Assembly: GCA_030141605.1 (NCBI GenBank)
Contig: JAQGDQ010000629.1
Span: forward strand, 1 to 64,000
Direction: 5' to 3'
DNA: 64,000 bases
DNA from: Tubiluchus corallicola
Taxonomy: Eukaryota; Priapulida; Priapulimorpha; Priapulimorphida; Tubiluchidae
Positions 1 to 11,243 of the stretch are shown piece after piece. The position numbers were made by a program, and so were the translations under genes. Under the pieces are notes generated by a model. The model did not search any database, was not told where the DNA came from, and saw only the letters and a list, made by a program, of their open reading frames with translations. Within the stretch, counting starts at the first letter, position 1. Each line of letters opens with the position of its first letter.

Positions 1-2222
1 AAAAGTTAGAAGTTAAAATCATGCCAAACGTTTCGACTAGCTGCTGCTGTCATCATCATCATCATTGGTAAATTTACAAACAAACAACCAGTTTATATAG
101 GCAAAGCCTCTTATGCACTAATTATGTAATTAACAGAAACCAAATAGGTAATGATTAAGCAGACCTGAAGAAAAGAAATTGATACAGTAACAAATATTTA
201 AGTGTTTGAAAAAAATTTAAAAGAAGTGAACTGCTTTGCACATTAAGAGAAGGCTTATTAGGGTGCATAGATAAACTTCCTTAATAAATGTTCTGTTTAT
301 ATTTGCAATAAAGATTTATATATATATGTAAACATACATATATATATACATATATATATTCTACTATATATACTAAACTATTATAAGTCCCAGTTATTTG
401 TAGCTCTGGTCACTGATAATGACAGCAGCAGCTAGTCGACAAGTTTGACATGATTTTAACCTTTTAACTTTTCACAAAGTAAAAGTTTTTAATAAAATTG
501 TGCTGTTTTTAACTGTTTTCATGTTTAAAAAAATATTTTATCTACAAGTGGTTTGCTTGTCACTGTTTTTGTGTGGCTCAATGAAGATTACAGTAATCAC
601 TCAGAATGCTGTAGCTAAATCTTGAAAGTAGTAGCTAGATCTTGAAAGATTCAGCTAGATGATGCAGCTAAATCTTGAAAGTAATAGCTAGATCTTGAAA
701 GATGGAGCCAGATGTGCAGCTAAATCTTGAAAGTAGTAGCTAGATCTTGAAAGATTGAGCTACGTCATCTAGCTCAATCTTGAAAGTAGTAGCTAGATCT
801 TGAAAGATGGAGCTAGATGATGTAAAACGTAGAGACGTACCATTCATACCAGACGATAATGAAAAAAGTAAAATAAACACGACGCAGTAATAACAAGATA
901 GCTAATGCCGATAAATGATGGTGATGATGATGATGGTGACTACAGCTATAGCAACAAGGACGAAGCTAAATGCATTTCAGCAACATAAGCCTAACAAGAG
1001 CAACAAATAATAACAAAAACAATATTTTTGAACATATTTTTATTATTATATATTATTAAAAGTATTGCATGTTAGTATAGTTTTTACCACGCTACATTAT
1101 TATACTTATATTTTTAAATAATATAAACAGCTTTTGGTAACATAATATTAATTCTGGCCATAAAACGAAGTCTTAGTGTAAAAAAGCCACCGAATTAAAT
1201 GTCTAACATGTTAGCCAAAATGCTCTTCATATGCATAAGAAACTAATTACATGTTACATAATAAAATGATCATCTTGTAAAGGGTTAATTTTTAACCCTT
1301 TACTGTGAAAACTTAACAACTACATTGTGTGTCAATATGTACTGTTTGGTCTAAGCATAAATTTTACGTCTGGTATGAATGGTACGTCTCTACGTTTTAC
1401 ATCATCTAGCTCCATCTTTCAAGATCTAGCTACTACTTTCAAGATTGAGCTACGTCATCTAGCTCAATCTTTCAAGATCTAGCTACTACTTTCAAGATTT
1501 AGCTGCACATCTGGCTCCATCTTTCAAGATCTAGCTATTACTTTCAAGATTTAGCTGCATCATCTAGCTGAATCTTTCAAGATCTAGCTACTACTTTCAA
1601 GATTTAGCTACAGCATTCTGAGTGATTACTGTAATCTTCATTGAGCCACACAAAAACAGTGACAAGCAAACCACTTGTAGATAAAATATTTTTTTAAACA
1701 TGAAAACAGTTAAAAACAGCACAATTTTATTAAAAACTTTTACTTTGTGAAAAGTTAAAAGGTTAAAATCATGTCAAACTTGTCGACTAGCTGCTGCTGT
1801 CATTATCAGTGACCAGAGCTACAAATAACTGGGACTTATAATAGTTTAGTATATATAGTAGAATATATATATGTATATATATATGTATGTTTACATATAT
1901 ATATAAATCTTTATTGCAAATATAAACAGAACATTTATTAAGGAAGTTTATCTATGCACCCTAATAAGCCTTCTCTTAATGTACAAAGCAGTTCAATTCT
2001 TTTAACTTTATTTTCAAACACGTAGCTATTTGTTACTGTATCAATTTCTTTTCTTCAGGTCTGTTTAATCATTACCTATTTGGCTTCTGTTAACTACTTA
2101 ATTAGTGCATAATATTATTTGCCTATATAAACTGGTTGTATGTTTGTAAATTTACCACTGATGATGACAGCAGCAGCTAGTCGAAACGTTTGGCATGATT
2201 TTAATTTTTAATCTTCTAATGT
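1..2222. repeat. Long palindrome (inverted repeat, about 855-bp arms, 510-bp loop)
   Basis: Bases 1-855 reappear as reverse complement at 1367-2222. For example, the stretch ending in CATTCATACCAGACG at 841-855 is mirrored from 1367, and the region around 20-50 is mirrored at about 2165-2200. Arms are nearly identical with small indels, suggesting recent origin or ongoing gene conversion. Each arm contains a nested inverted repeat: GACTAGCTGCTGCTGTCA near 35-53 is inverted again near 418-436. Each arm also holds several copies of a CTAGATCTTGAAAG motif. The loop (856-1366) is AT-rich with no convincing ORF. The left end may run off the window. A foldback-type element or two inverted MITEs are possible; no transposase is visible. 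Confidence 0.9.
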
Positions 2223-2459
2223 AAAAGTTTTTAAAAAAAGTCATGTTGTTTTTAACTATAAAATTGACATGATAAAATGGGTAAGACAATATTATCAAAA
2301 ATTTGTTAAGATCATAAATAGATTTTACTGTATCTGGAATTGGCGGGTTTTTGGTAAATTTCCGCCGTTTTAAGCTCTAACAACGGGGTGCACAAATGTG
2401 TCTGCAACAACCTGTCTGAGACGGAAAAAAGAAGCCAGTATGACCACTACGTCAACTTG

Positions 2460-2825
2460 ATGTAACTAGATCTTGAAATATCTTTCAAGATCTGTCTATA
2501 CGATCCAAGATCTAGCTACAATTTTCAAGATCTAGCTACAGCTTTCAAGATCTGGCTACAACTTTCAAGATCTAGCTACAACTTTCAAGATCTAGCTATA
2601 ACTTTCAAGATCTAGCAACAATTTTCACGATTTGGCTACAATTTTCAAGATCTAGCTACGTCTTTCAAGATCTAGCTACGTATTTCAAAATCTAGCTACT
2701 TCTTTCAAGATCTAGCCGCATCTTTCAAGATCGAGCTACGTCTTTTAAGATCTAGCTGCGTATTTCAAAATCTAGCTACTTCTTTCAAGATCTAGCTGCA
2801 TCTTTCAAGATTTAGCTACATGAAG
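2460..2825. repeat. Tandem array of about 20-bp units
   Basis: About 18 imperfect copies of a unit close to TTTCAAGATCTAGCTACAAC. The monomer is the same motif found in both arms of the adjacent palindrome, so array and palindrome share an origin. The flanks 2223-2459 and 2826-3130 show nothing recognisable. Confidence 0.9.
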
Positions 2826-3134
2826 TTATTTTTAGCTGATGACGTCCGTGTGGGAAGGAAGCTGATGTCCGCTTTTGAAGAAAAACAGCAAATTTTTTGA
2901 GACTTAGGAATGACTTTCTGATTTCTTTTACTGTTACGACGAGAGTCTCAGAAGACACTGTCTTATTTTCACGTTCTCTGAGACCGATTTTGCCGTGCTA
3001 CTAGTCCACATCTAATAGTAAATGATTACTATCGTTCCATCCGGCTTGATTACAACTTTCCTCTTTGGTGACTTTCTCTTGTAGCGACCTGAAATTAAAA
3101 TTAATAGCAATTAATAATGGGTTTAATTGTTGGC

Positions 3135-3800
3135 TACTACTTTGTTTAATACACGGCAACACTGATAACACAAAGCATTGGGTAGTAGTTGGTTTAATAC
3201 TTGGCAACACTGACAACACAAAGCAATGGATAGCGCTTAGTTTAATACATGGCAACACTGATATTGTAAAGCAATGGGCAGTACTTGGTTTTATACGTGG
3301 CAACACTGATAACACAAAGCACTGGGTAGCGCTTGGTTTTATATGTGGCAACACTGATAACACAAAGCAATGAGCAGTACTTGGTTTTATATGTGGCAAC
3401 ACTGATAACACAAAGCAATGGGTAGCGCTTGGCCTAATACGCGGCAACACTGATAACACAAAGCATTGGGTAGTAGTTGGTTTAATACTTGGCAACACTG
3501 ATAACACAAAGCAATGGATAGCGCTTAGTTTAATACATGGCAACACTGATATTGTAAAGCAATGGGCAGTACTTGGTTTTATACGTGGCAACACTGATAA
3601 CACAAAGCAATGGGTAGCGCTTGGCCTAATACGCGGCAACACTGATAACACAAAGCACTGGGTAGCGCTTGGTTTTATATGTGGCAACACTGATAACACA
3701 AAGCACTGGGCAGTACTTGGTTTTATATGTCGCAACACTGATAACGCAAAGCAATGGGCAGCGCTTGGCTTAATACGTGGCAACACTGATAACACAGTGC
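3135..3800. repeat. 48-bp minisatellite, about 14 copies
   Basis: The core GGCAACACTGATAACACAAAG starts at 3155, 3203, 3251, 3299 and so on to 3779, an exact 48-bp period. Because 48 is divisible by three, both strands carry long open frames that are artefacts. Variant units recur in the same order (3155-3330 resembles 3443-3615), indicating a block duplication within the array. Confidence 0.95.
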
Positions 3801-3933
3801 TAAGTAAACATAAGCGTGTTTGGAGTCTCACTTTATGCATATTATGTATATCATTAAAACGCATTACGTAATATTATAGATTGTACCTTTAAAATCAAAG
3901 TTTGACTATCAACTATTTAACTATTACACTTAC

Positions 3934-5995
3934 CGCCAGATTGCTCTGGGTCTCTAGGCACCAGCCACATGATCTTGAATCCCTTGCAAAAGTTAGTTAT
4001 TGCCTTTCCCGCTAGATAGCGCAGAACAGAGTGATTCTCCATAGGCGTCTGCACAAACTCCTTGATGCTTGTGACAGCAACTTCTGTTCCATTGTTCTCG
4101 GCTGCTTCTTCTTCATTTTCTACGAACGTCTTGTCTGTCTTCATTACTGAGCACTCCCCATCTGAACGTACGGCTGCATAACCCTGATAACGTTAATTTA
4201 AATGTTAATTTAAACGTTAATTTAATTGCTAATTTGATAAAATCCATTGGCAGTAATCGTGTAACAATAAGTATTTTGACAATTGGTGACCTACTATATG
4301 AACAAAAGAAAAAACCAGAATCGTACAGCTTTCAAAGAATCGGCCAACTAAAATTAAATCATTTTGACACACATACGATTTTCGTTGATACAACTACACT
4401 TCGGGCGTCTTTTGCCAACTTAACAATTTCGTATACCTGCGATTTTGCCTGGCTTGTATAAAGCACGTGCATATTATTAATTAGGCAAGGTAAAACTGCA
4501 GTTGCTTCTTAATGTTCTGACTGCTATTGGACAGAAAAGTCTTAAAAACTGAGATAGACAGATGGATGGATGGATGGATCGATGGATGGATGGATGGATG
4601 GATGGATGGATGGATGGATGGATGGATGGATGGATGGATGGATGGATGGATGGATGGATGGATGGATGGATGGATGGATGCACGGGCTAACGGACGGATG
4701 GATGGACGGACAGATAGAGAGACAAAATAAAATAAAACCTGTGCTTATCTATTAACGAGCACGTGTGACTTGGTCACGCAGAACACACGAAAGATTTATG
4801 ACCATTCAAGTGTAGTCAATCAACCAAAATCGACAGTGTGCCAGTGCACATTTTTACTAGAAATCGCAAGCTTTCTGCTTCAACTTCAGGCAATCAATGT
4901 GTTAGAGAGAATTTAAATATTTTATTTCCCTAAGTAAGTACCAAGTCTTACCGAGTCATAATCATACAGCGTCATGACTGTCTCATCTTCAAAAAAGTTG
5001 ATAACGAGTTCTAGATGACTATCCTCGTCAAAGTCAACAACAACATCAACTTTCCTCCCCATCACGTGACTCTTCATCTCATAGTGCTCGACAGCTGAAA
5101 AAAAATTATTAGAAAAAAATGTCGTTTATCCATTTTATCAGAGCATACTGGAAGTTAAGAGTGTGGGCATCGAACGTTCGAATCGCTTTTTAGTTCGAAT
5201 TTGATTCGAGGCCAAAAATTATAGATTCGAATAACTCAGCACTTCAACTACATACGTTCATCCAATCAGCACAGTTGAGCATAATTTTTTTAACAAATTG
5301 CATTAATGTTTTACTGCAAAACAAAATCAAGTCATACGCATGATTTTGCGAGACCTGTTTTTGTTAATGGTTCGAAGACTTATTCCAAAATCTTGACACT
5401 GAATTCGAGTTAGATTCGAATTAAGTTTCTGGTAGAAGATGTTCCCTCTTACAGGAATTAAATTGCAGGCGGGCCTGATCATTGTTAAAGAGGTTGATTT
5501 AATTACGTAAAAACAGAATTTAGATACCAATTTGGATTTAATTTGAGATGCTGGGACTTAATATTGATTTAACGTGATGTGATGTGGCTGGGTTGTCTGG
5601 ATTGGATCGGACCGCATTGGATTGAAATGGACTGCATTGGATTGAAGTGGACTGGATTGGACTGCATTGGATTAGACAGCATTAAATTGAACTGGACTGG
5701 ATTGTACTACATTGGATTGAAGTGGACTGGATTGGACTGCACTGGATTAGACTGCATTGGATTGAACTGGACTGGCTTGGACTTGCATTGGATTGAACTG
5801 GACTGAAAGGATTTTTTGTTTGTTTTCATTCTAAATCTCCTGCAATACTGTTCCGAAGTCGCCATTACGTGACGTCATATACGCACCACGTAAATCGGGG
5901 GAAGAAAAAGAAATGTTAAAATCTGCACCAAAAAACTTTCCATGCGAATCTATATTCCTTAGCATTTCGCTTACCTGATAGAAAGAATTGTGTAA
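3934..5995 (-). CDS. BRICHOS-domain protein, internal exons of a larger gene
   Basis: Two well-supported minus-strand exons, 4952-5094 and 3934-4183, have consensus acceptors (TTTCAG, TTATCAG) and GTAAG donors and join in phase 0. The junction reads VMTLYDYDS then [20 protein letters not shown]. The second exon continues to [18 protein letters not shown]. The YDY segment, C-x-VMK-x-DK, and the second Cys in FCKG followed by IMWL fit the BRICHOS fold (gastrokine and tenomodulin type), a luminal chaperone-like domain in type II membrane or secreted precursors. A 21-nt microexon at 5975-5995 fits the required phase but is tentative. The membrane anchor and C-terminal exons were not found. The exon at 3934 ends in phase 1, so at least one more exon lies at lower coordinates or is lost. 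Introns hold an (ATGG)n and a TGGAY repeat. Confidence 0.65.
4561..4705. repeat. (ATGG)n tetranucleotide microsatellite
   Basis: Near-perfect GGAT/ATGG repeat over about 120 bp, in the intron between the two BRICHOS exons. The poly-MDGW and poly-HPSI frames here are artefacts. Confidence 0.98.
5580..5806. repeat. Imperfect TGGAY pentamer repeat
   Basis: Degenerate runs of TGGAT and TGGAC with CATTGGATTGAACTGG blocks repeating irregularly. It lies in the intron upstream of the BRICHOS exons. Confidence 0.9.
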
Positions 5996-6049
5996 CTAGA
6001 AAAGAAAATTATTAATTATTTAATATGTTTTCACCAATTGGTAAATGTC

Positions 6050-6305
6050 GTTGACTCACCCTCCAGGGTGCAGCACTTACAAACCAAAAAACGTATTTTA
6101 AATCTTATTGACAAGATACAGTAATTAAAAATTTTATTTAGTTAGTGACATGTGTGCGCTATGAATGCTTTGATTATTTTTTCAAACTTTACTCAATGTT
6201 ATCTAAACTTATATCAAGTGACTTATCGTCGAAATGGTTGCGACTAACGGTGATCGCGGGAGTTTAAATTTACATTTTTTTATACAGCGTGACTGCCGAT
6301 TGAAG
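6050..6305. repeat. Dispersed repeat, copy 1 (second copy at 10.3 kb)
   Basis: Bases from CACCCTCCAGGGTGCAGCAC to CAGCGTGACTGCCG align collinearly with 10340-10555. Shared stretches include CAATGTTATCTAAACTT and AGTTTAAATTTACA. Identity is perhaps three quarters by eye. No coding capacity or terminal structure was recognised. Confidence 0.75.
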
Positions 6306-6585
6306 TACTGCATGTAAATACGCAAATGATATAAAATTTCAAGATGAAATTTTTAAGCTTTATGTAAGTGGAGGGTTTTCTTGTGCTTTAATTAAACAAG
6401 CAGATTGTTTGGAACACATCAACATATGATGATGTACCAAATCTCTGTTTTCCACTGAACAGTGACATGACGCAATAGCAGCAGCAGTCATTAACTAGTT
6501 TCGACACGTAATTAGCAGCATTCTATAGTGCTGTAGCACAAGTAGCAATACGCGTTTCTTTGTTTTGCACAAGCATATCAGCAAC

Positions 6586-7752
6586 ATGGCAGAAATCAAA
6601 TTTTGTACAAAACAATACGTGCCGATATTAGTGTTTGTTCTCCTAAGTGTAATAGTGGTAAACATGGTTCCTTCTCGAAGTCGTCTGGAACGTACCAATA
6701 TCCCAAAGCCAGTGGGAGCGAGAAGGTTACTTTATTCCCAGAAAAGTGCGAATGGTACAGACACAACAAAACGAAAAACATTGGTGGTATTGTTAGGCTA
6801 CAGGAGAAGTGGTTCAACTTTTCTGGGAGAGATATTCAACTCTCATCCCCGCGTTTTCTACGTCTATGAGCCCATTTTGAGCTTAGAACCGAATCTCTTT
6901 CCTCTTCTTGGTTATAGAAGAAGTGACTTGATGATCTGGAAAGGTAGAAGACTGATTACGCAACTGCAGAAGTGTGCATATGACCAATTACCAACGCATA
7001 TGGCAACTTTAAAGAGACACAGGCCTTACAAAAGTCGGGCGGTGGCTCGAAGATTAGGGTGTGATACCATGTGGGAGGAACAGCGGAAGCGATCGTGTCC
7101 GACTGTGAAAATAACACAAGAGCTGATGCGAAATGTTTGTACTGACTACGAGTATCACGTGATGAAGGTGCTACGTTTACACGCCATAGATCTGACACCC
7201 CTGCTAAACCTTCCAGGTTTTAATGTGAAAATCATTTACCTCATCAGAGACCCTAGAGGCCTAATAAACTCGCGGATTAATACACAATGGATGAAACACC
7301 ATGACGGTGATAAAAATCCTAGAGAACTGTGCTTCGATTTACTAGAAAATCTAGAGGGCGCTAGGAGTGAAGAAATCCCATCTGACAGCATTAAATTTAT
7401 CAAATATGAATCGCTTGCAACCGACCCTGAGGGAACCACGAAAGAAATGTTTAATTTTGTTGGTTTGAGTTACCATGGTGATACCCGCCAGTTTTTACTA
7501 ACACATGCAACAAGTAATACTACTGCTGTGAATGAAAGAGAAGGCATTGGTAACACATACCGAGCAAATTCAAGCGATGTAGCTCAGAAGTGGAAAAGAG
7601 AGTTGTTTCCACAACAAGTTAAATATATCGAAAAAGAATGTGGTGTATTTATGGAAGCAGCCGGATACGACTTTCTGTATGTCAAAGATCGGAAGGAGTT
7701 TAGCAGACTAAGAGGTTATATAGGTGGTGACATTCATTATGGACAAATGTAG
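6586..7752 (+). CDS. Golgi carbohydrate sulfotransferase-like protein, intronless
   Basis: A 388-residue intact frame. The ATG at 6586 has A at -3 and G at +4, and the protein begins MAEIKFCTK followed by a hydrophobic anchor at about residues 13-28, as in type II Golgi enzymes. The 5'-phosphosulfate loop is YRRSGSTFLG (about 72-81) and the 3'-phosphate motif is LIRDPRGLINSR (about 219-230). These are the PAPS-binding signatures of the galactose/GalNAc/GlcNAc 6-O-sulfotransferase family (CHST1/3-like). Length matches the family. It would transfer sulfate from PAPS to sugars on glycoproteins or proteoglycans in the Golgi lumen; the acceptor sugar cannot be told. The single exon is usual for several CHST genes, and no disabling change was seen. 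Confidence 0.9.
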   Translation: MAEIKFCTKQYVPILVFVLLSVIVVNMVPSRSRLERTNIPKPVGARRLLYSQKSANGTDTTKRKTLVVLLGYRRSGSTFLGEIFNSHPRVFYVYEPILSLEPNLFPLLGYRRSDLMIWKGRRLITQLQKCAYDQLPTHMATLKRHRPYKSRAVARRLGCDTMWEEQRKRSCPTVKITQELMRNVCTDYEYHVMKVLRLHAIDLTPLLNLPGFNVKIIYLIRDPRGLINSRINTQWMKHHDGDKNPRELCFDLLENLEGARSEEIPSDSIKFIKYESLATDPEGTTKEMFNFVGLSYHGDTRQFLLTHATSNTTAVNEREGIGNTYRANSSDVAQKWKRELFPQQVKYIEKECGVFMEAAGYDFLYVKDRKEFSRLRGYIGGDIHYGQM

Positions 7753-8109
7753 TAGGTCTACTGGGAATAGCGTCAAGACTTGTTTCTACGAGCGTAACTA
7801 CGATCAAATAGCGTAGGAGCTTGAATTCGTTGATTGTAGCTATAAAATTGCTAGCCGATACGAGATTATGGGCCAATTAAGATGTGAAAGTTCTTCCCTC
7901 GAGGGAATCAGGGATCCTTTAAAACTCACATTCTCAAAATGCACCAATTGGGGACAGACACTCATTGTGATTGGATATTTTACGATCCTCAGCAATCGTG
8001 CGTCTTCCGTCTGTAAATTCAATTCAATGCGATTTAATTTGCTTTAGTTTGGATTAACGTAATTACTTACAAAAGGTTTGACAAGCAACATTACAGACAG
8101 TAGGCCTAT
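7753..8109. other. Intergenic, nothing recognised
   Basis: 3' flank of the sulfotransferase. No convincing gene, terminal repeat or RNA was seen. Confidence 0.6.
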
Positions 8110-8141
8110 GTATATGACTTTTTTAGTTGACGTGTCAATAC

Positions 8142-8144
<3 letters not shown>

Positions 8145-8174
<30 letters not shown>

Positions 8175-9268
8175 CAGCATTAATACAGGAGTAACTACGA
8201 TATCCCCAAACGGCAGCCCCGTGTATATACAGAAGTGCAGAAAAACTCAGACGAACAGCAAATAAAAAGCACAAAGGAAAAACACAGAAGAACAGCAAAT
8301 AAAAAGCACAAAGGAAAAACACAGAAGAACAGCAAATAAAAAGCACAAAGGAACAACACAGAAGAACAGCAAATAAAAAGCACAAGGGAACAACACAGAA
8401 GAACAGCAAATAAAAAACACAAAGGAACAACACAGAAGAACAGCAAATAAAAAGCACAAAGGAAAAACACAGAAGAACAGCAAATAAAAAGCACAAGGGG
8501 AAACACAGAAGAACAGAAAATAAAAAGCACAAGGAGAAAATACAGAAGAACAGCAAATAAAAAGCACAAGGGGAAACACAGAAGAACAGAAAATAAAAAG
8601 CACAAAGGAAAAACACAGAAGAACAGCAAATAAAAAGCACAAAGGAAAAACACAGAAAACTGCAAATAAAAAGCACAAAAAAAAACACAGAAGAACAGCA
8701 AATAAAAAGCACAAGGGGAAACACAGAAGAACAGAAAATAAAAAGCACAAAGGAACAACACAGAAGAACAGAAAATAAAAAGCACAAGGGAACAACACAG
8801 AAGAACAGCAAATAAAAAGCACAAGGGGAAACACAGAAGAACAGAAAATAAAAAGCACAAAGGAAAAACACAGAAGAACAGCAAATAAAAAGCACAAAGG
8901 AAAAACACAGAAAACTGCAAATAAAAAGCACAAAAAAACACAGAAGAACAGCAAATAAAAAGCACAGGGGAAAAACACAGAAGAACAGCAAATAAAAAGC
9001 ACAGGGGAAAAACACAGAAGAACAGCAAATAAAAAGCACAAAGGAAAAACACAGAAGAACAGCAAATAAAAAGCACAAGGGAACAACACAGAAGAACAGC
9101 AAATAAAAAGCACAAAGGAACAACACAGAAGAACAGCAAATAAAAAGCGCAGAAAAACACAGAAGAACAGCAAATAAAAATCACAGGGGGAAAAACACAG
9201 AAGAACAGCAAATAAAAAAGCACGAAAAACAGAGAAGAACAGCAAATAAAAAGCACAAAGGAAGAACA
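8145..9268. repeat. 37-bp satellite (about 28 copies) preceded by (AT)n
   Basis: After an (AT)n tract at 8150-8174, the unit CACAGAAGAACAGCAAATAA plus AAAGCACAAAGGAAAAA repeats with one- or two-base length variants from about 8225 to 9265. Three overlapping minus-strand frames of about 355 residues rich in FAVLLCFS come from the array and are not proteins. Variant units form longer-period blocks; 8500-8700 resembles 8830-8960. Confidence 0.97.
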
Positions 9269-9269
9269 C

Positions 9270-9930
9270 ATAAGGAATGCTATGATTTATTGTTCTTATG
9301 CAGTTCACCATTTTCTAACCGCCATTTTCTACTAATGTCTAATGTTATCTTGTAGTAAAACTTGTCAGCTTGTGTAGTTATAGTCAATTCTTACTGCAAA
9401 TGTTCTTGTAAATAGTGTATAAAGTCTGTTGTCGTGAGGATCCTAAATCATGTTGTGCAAACTGTCTGATCCAATCCTATAATAAATTATGTTTAAACTA
9501 AACTTACATTAAAGCAAACACAACATACAAACTGACTTATCATTTCCTTTAATTTTTTTATATTTCACCTTGGAAATTGCTAAAACGTAATAAAACTTAC
9601 CATTTATCGAAGGAACAGGAACAGCAACTAAGACAAACGCAAAAAGAAAACACGAAACTGCAGTCATGTTGCTCCGAAACTGTGAAAATTCCTATTTACT
9701 TAGTTCTGTTATGTTTTTATAAAAATCTGCAGACGTTGGCGCTAAAAGTTTCCAATAAAAACTTCTACGTTGATGTGCCTTGTGACATTAGACCTTCGGG
9801 TTTGCTGAATTTATTGAGGTGCCGAATCATTGGTGTTGAAACGATTGTATAACACCTCACGATTTTCGTGAGAAGGCAGTAAAAAGACATCCGGCATTGA
9901 AAAAGGAGGTTATTCTCTAACAATTGTTAC
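9270..9930. other. Intergenic, nothing recognised
   Basis: AT-rich. A 91-residue frame near 9.6-9.85 kb has no recognisable features and no Met start near its opening. Confidence 0.5.
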
Positions 9931-9934
9931 TAAC

Positions 9935-10176
<242 letters not shown>

Positions 10177-10182
10177 TTTTAA

Positions 10183-10275
10183 AGCGATCATTTCACGCTT
10201 GAGTGCGCCCGCTATGAACGCCCATTCTTCCTCCAATGACGTCAATTATTGTACTGACGTCAGTAGCGCACTGCC
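10183..10275 (+). repeat. Dispersed segment with two TGACGTCA motifs, copy 1
   Basis: AAAGCGATCATTTCACGCTT through two GACGTCA palindromes about 20 bp apart. The reverse complement is at 40437-40528 with few differences. Both copies sit next to a CT/GA dinucleotide tract. TGACGTCA is the CREB/ATF consensus; any regulatory role is inference. Confidence 0.8.
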
Positions 10276-10334
10276 AATCTCTGCCAATCTAGTGCGTCAG
10301 TAGCGCACTAATTTTAAAGAATGTCCCATAAAAT

Positions 10335-10560
10335 TAAATCTTTCCACCCTCCCAGTGTGCACCACTTGCTCACCAAAAAACACATTGTTGATCTTACTGA
10401 CAAGACCAAATAATTCAAACTTTTCCTTAGTTCATGGATACTCTTGTTCAAACTTTACACAATGTTATCTAAACTTGTTTCACGCGACATGACGTTAAAA
10501 TGGCTGCGTCTAACAGTCAGTTTAAATTTACAAGTTTTATACAGCGTTACTGCCGTCGCA
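10335..10560. repeat. Dispersed repeat, copy 2 (first copy at 6.05 kb)
   Basis: Collinear with 6050-6305, from CCACCCTCCCAGTGTGCACC to CAGCGTTACTGCCG, in the same orientation. Confidence 0.75.
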
Positions 10561-10697
10561 ATAAGGCAACGCGCGTGTGGTGTGTGGTATCAAATTTAAA
10601 AAAAATTATTATTATTTTTATTAATAAATAAATCTCCTTTACTTACAAAATCAAACAAAAACCAACAGAAAAGAGAGACGAAGAGGGTCACAGACGG

Positions 10698-10712
10698 AAA
10701 AATGTAATGATA

Positions 10713-10790
<78 letters not shown>

Positions 10791-10791
10791 C

Positions 10792-10828
<37 letters not shown>

Positions 10829-11101
10829 AATGATAATGATAATGATAATGATAAGTACAACAACAGTGACAGCGACAACTACAGCAACAGCAAAAACAAC
10901 AACAACAGCAGCAACAACAACAACATTAATGATGAAGAAGAAGAGGAAAATGATGATGATGATGATGATAATTATGATGAGGATAATGATAATGATAAGT
11001 ACAACAACAACGACAATGACTGTGACAACTACAGCAACAGCAAAAACAACAACAGCAGCAGCAACAACAACAACAACAACATTAATGAAGAAGAAGAAGA
11101 A

Positions 11102-11141
<40 letters not shown>

Positions 11142-11148
11142 GTGGTGG

Positions 11149-11202
<54 letters not shown>

Positions 11203-11243
11203 CGACGATAATGATGATGATGATGGTGGTGATGATAGTCGCC
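10698..11243. repeat. (GAT)n/(CAR)n trinucleotide region with internal duplication
   Basis: GATGAT tracts alternate with ACAGCAACAG and GAAGAAGA segments. A block of about 110 bp (10835-10945) is repeated at 10985-11100, including AATGATAAGTACAACAAC. Long poly-M, poly-S and poly-I frames are artefacts. Confidence 0.97.

Noticed and set aside
3135-3800. Regular 48-bp repeats considered as a CRISPR array
   Set aside because: Units are contiguous without unique spacers and the genome is clearly animal.
3001-3864. 287-residue minus-strand frame of repeated CFVLSVLPRIKPSAT units
   Set aside because: It arises from the 48-bp minisatellite, whose period is divisible by three; both strands stay open and there is no non-repeat domain.
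6603-6869. 88-residue frame overlapping the sulfotransferase
   Set aside because: Out-of-frame shadow with no domain.
8044-9311. Three overlapping frames of about 355 residues resembling a membrane protein (FAVLLCFS repeats)
   Set aside because: Three frames open at once over a 37-bp satellite is an artefact of AAGCACAAAGG repeats.
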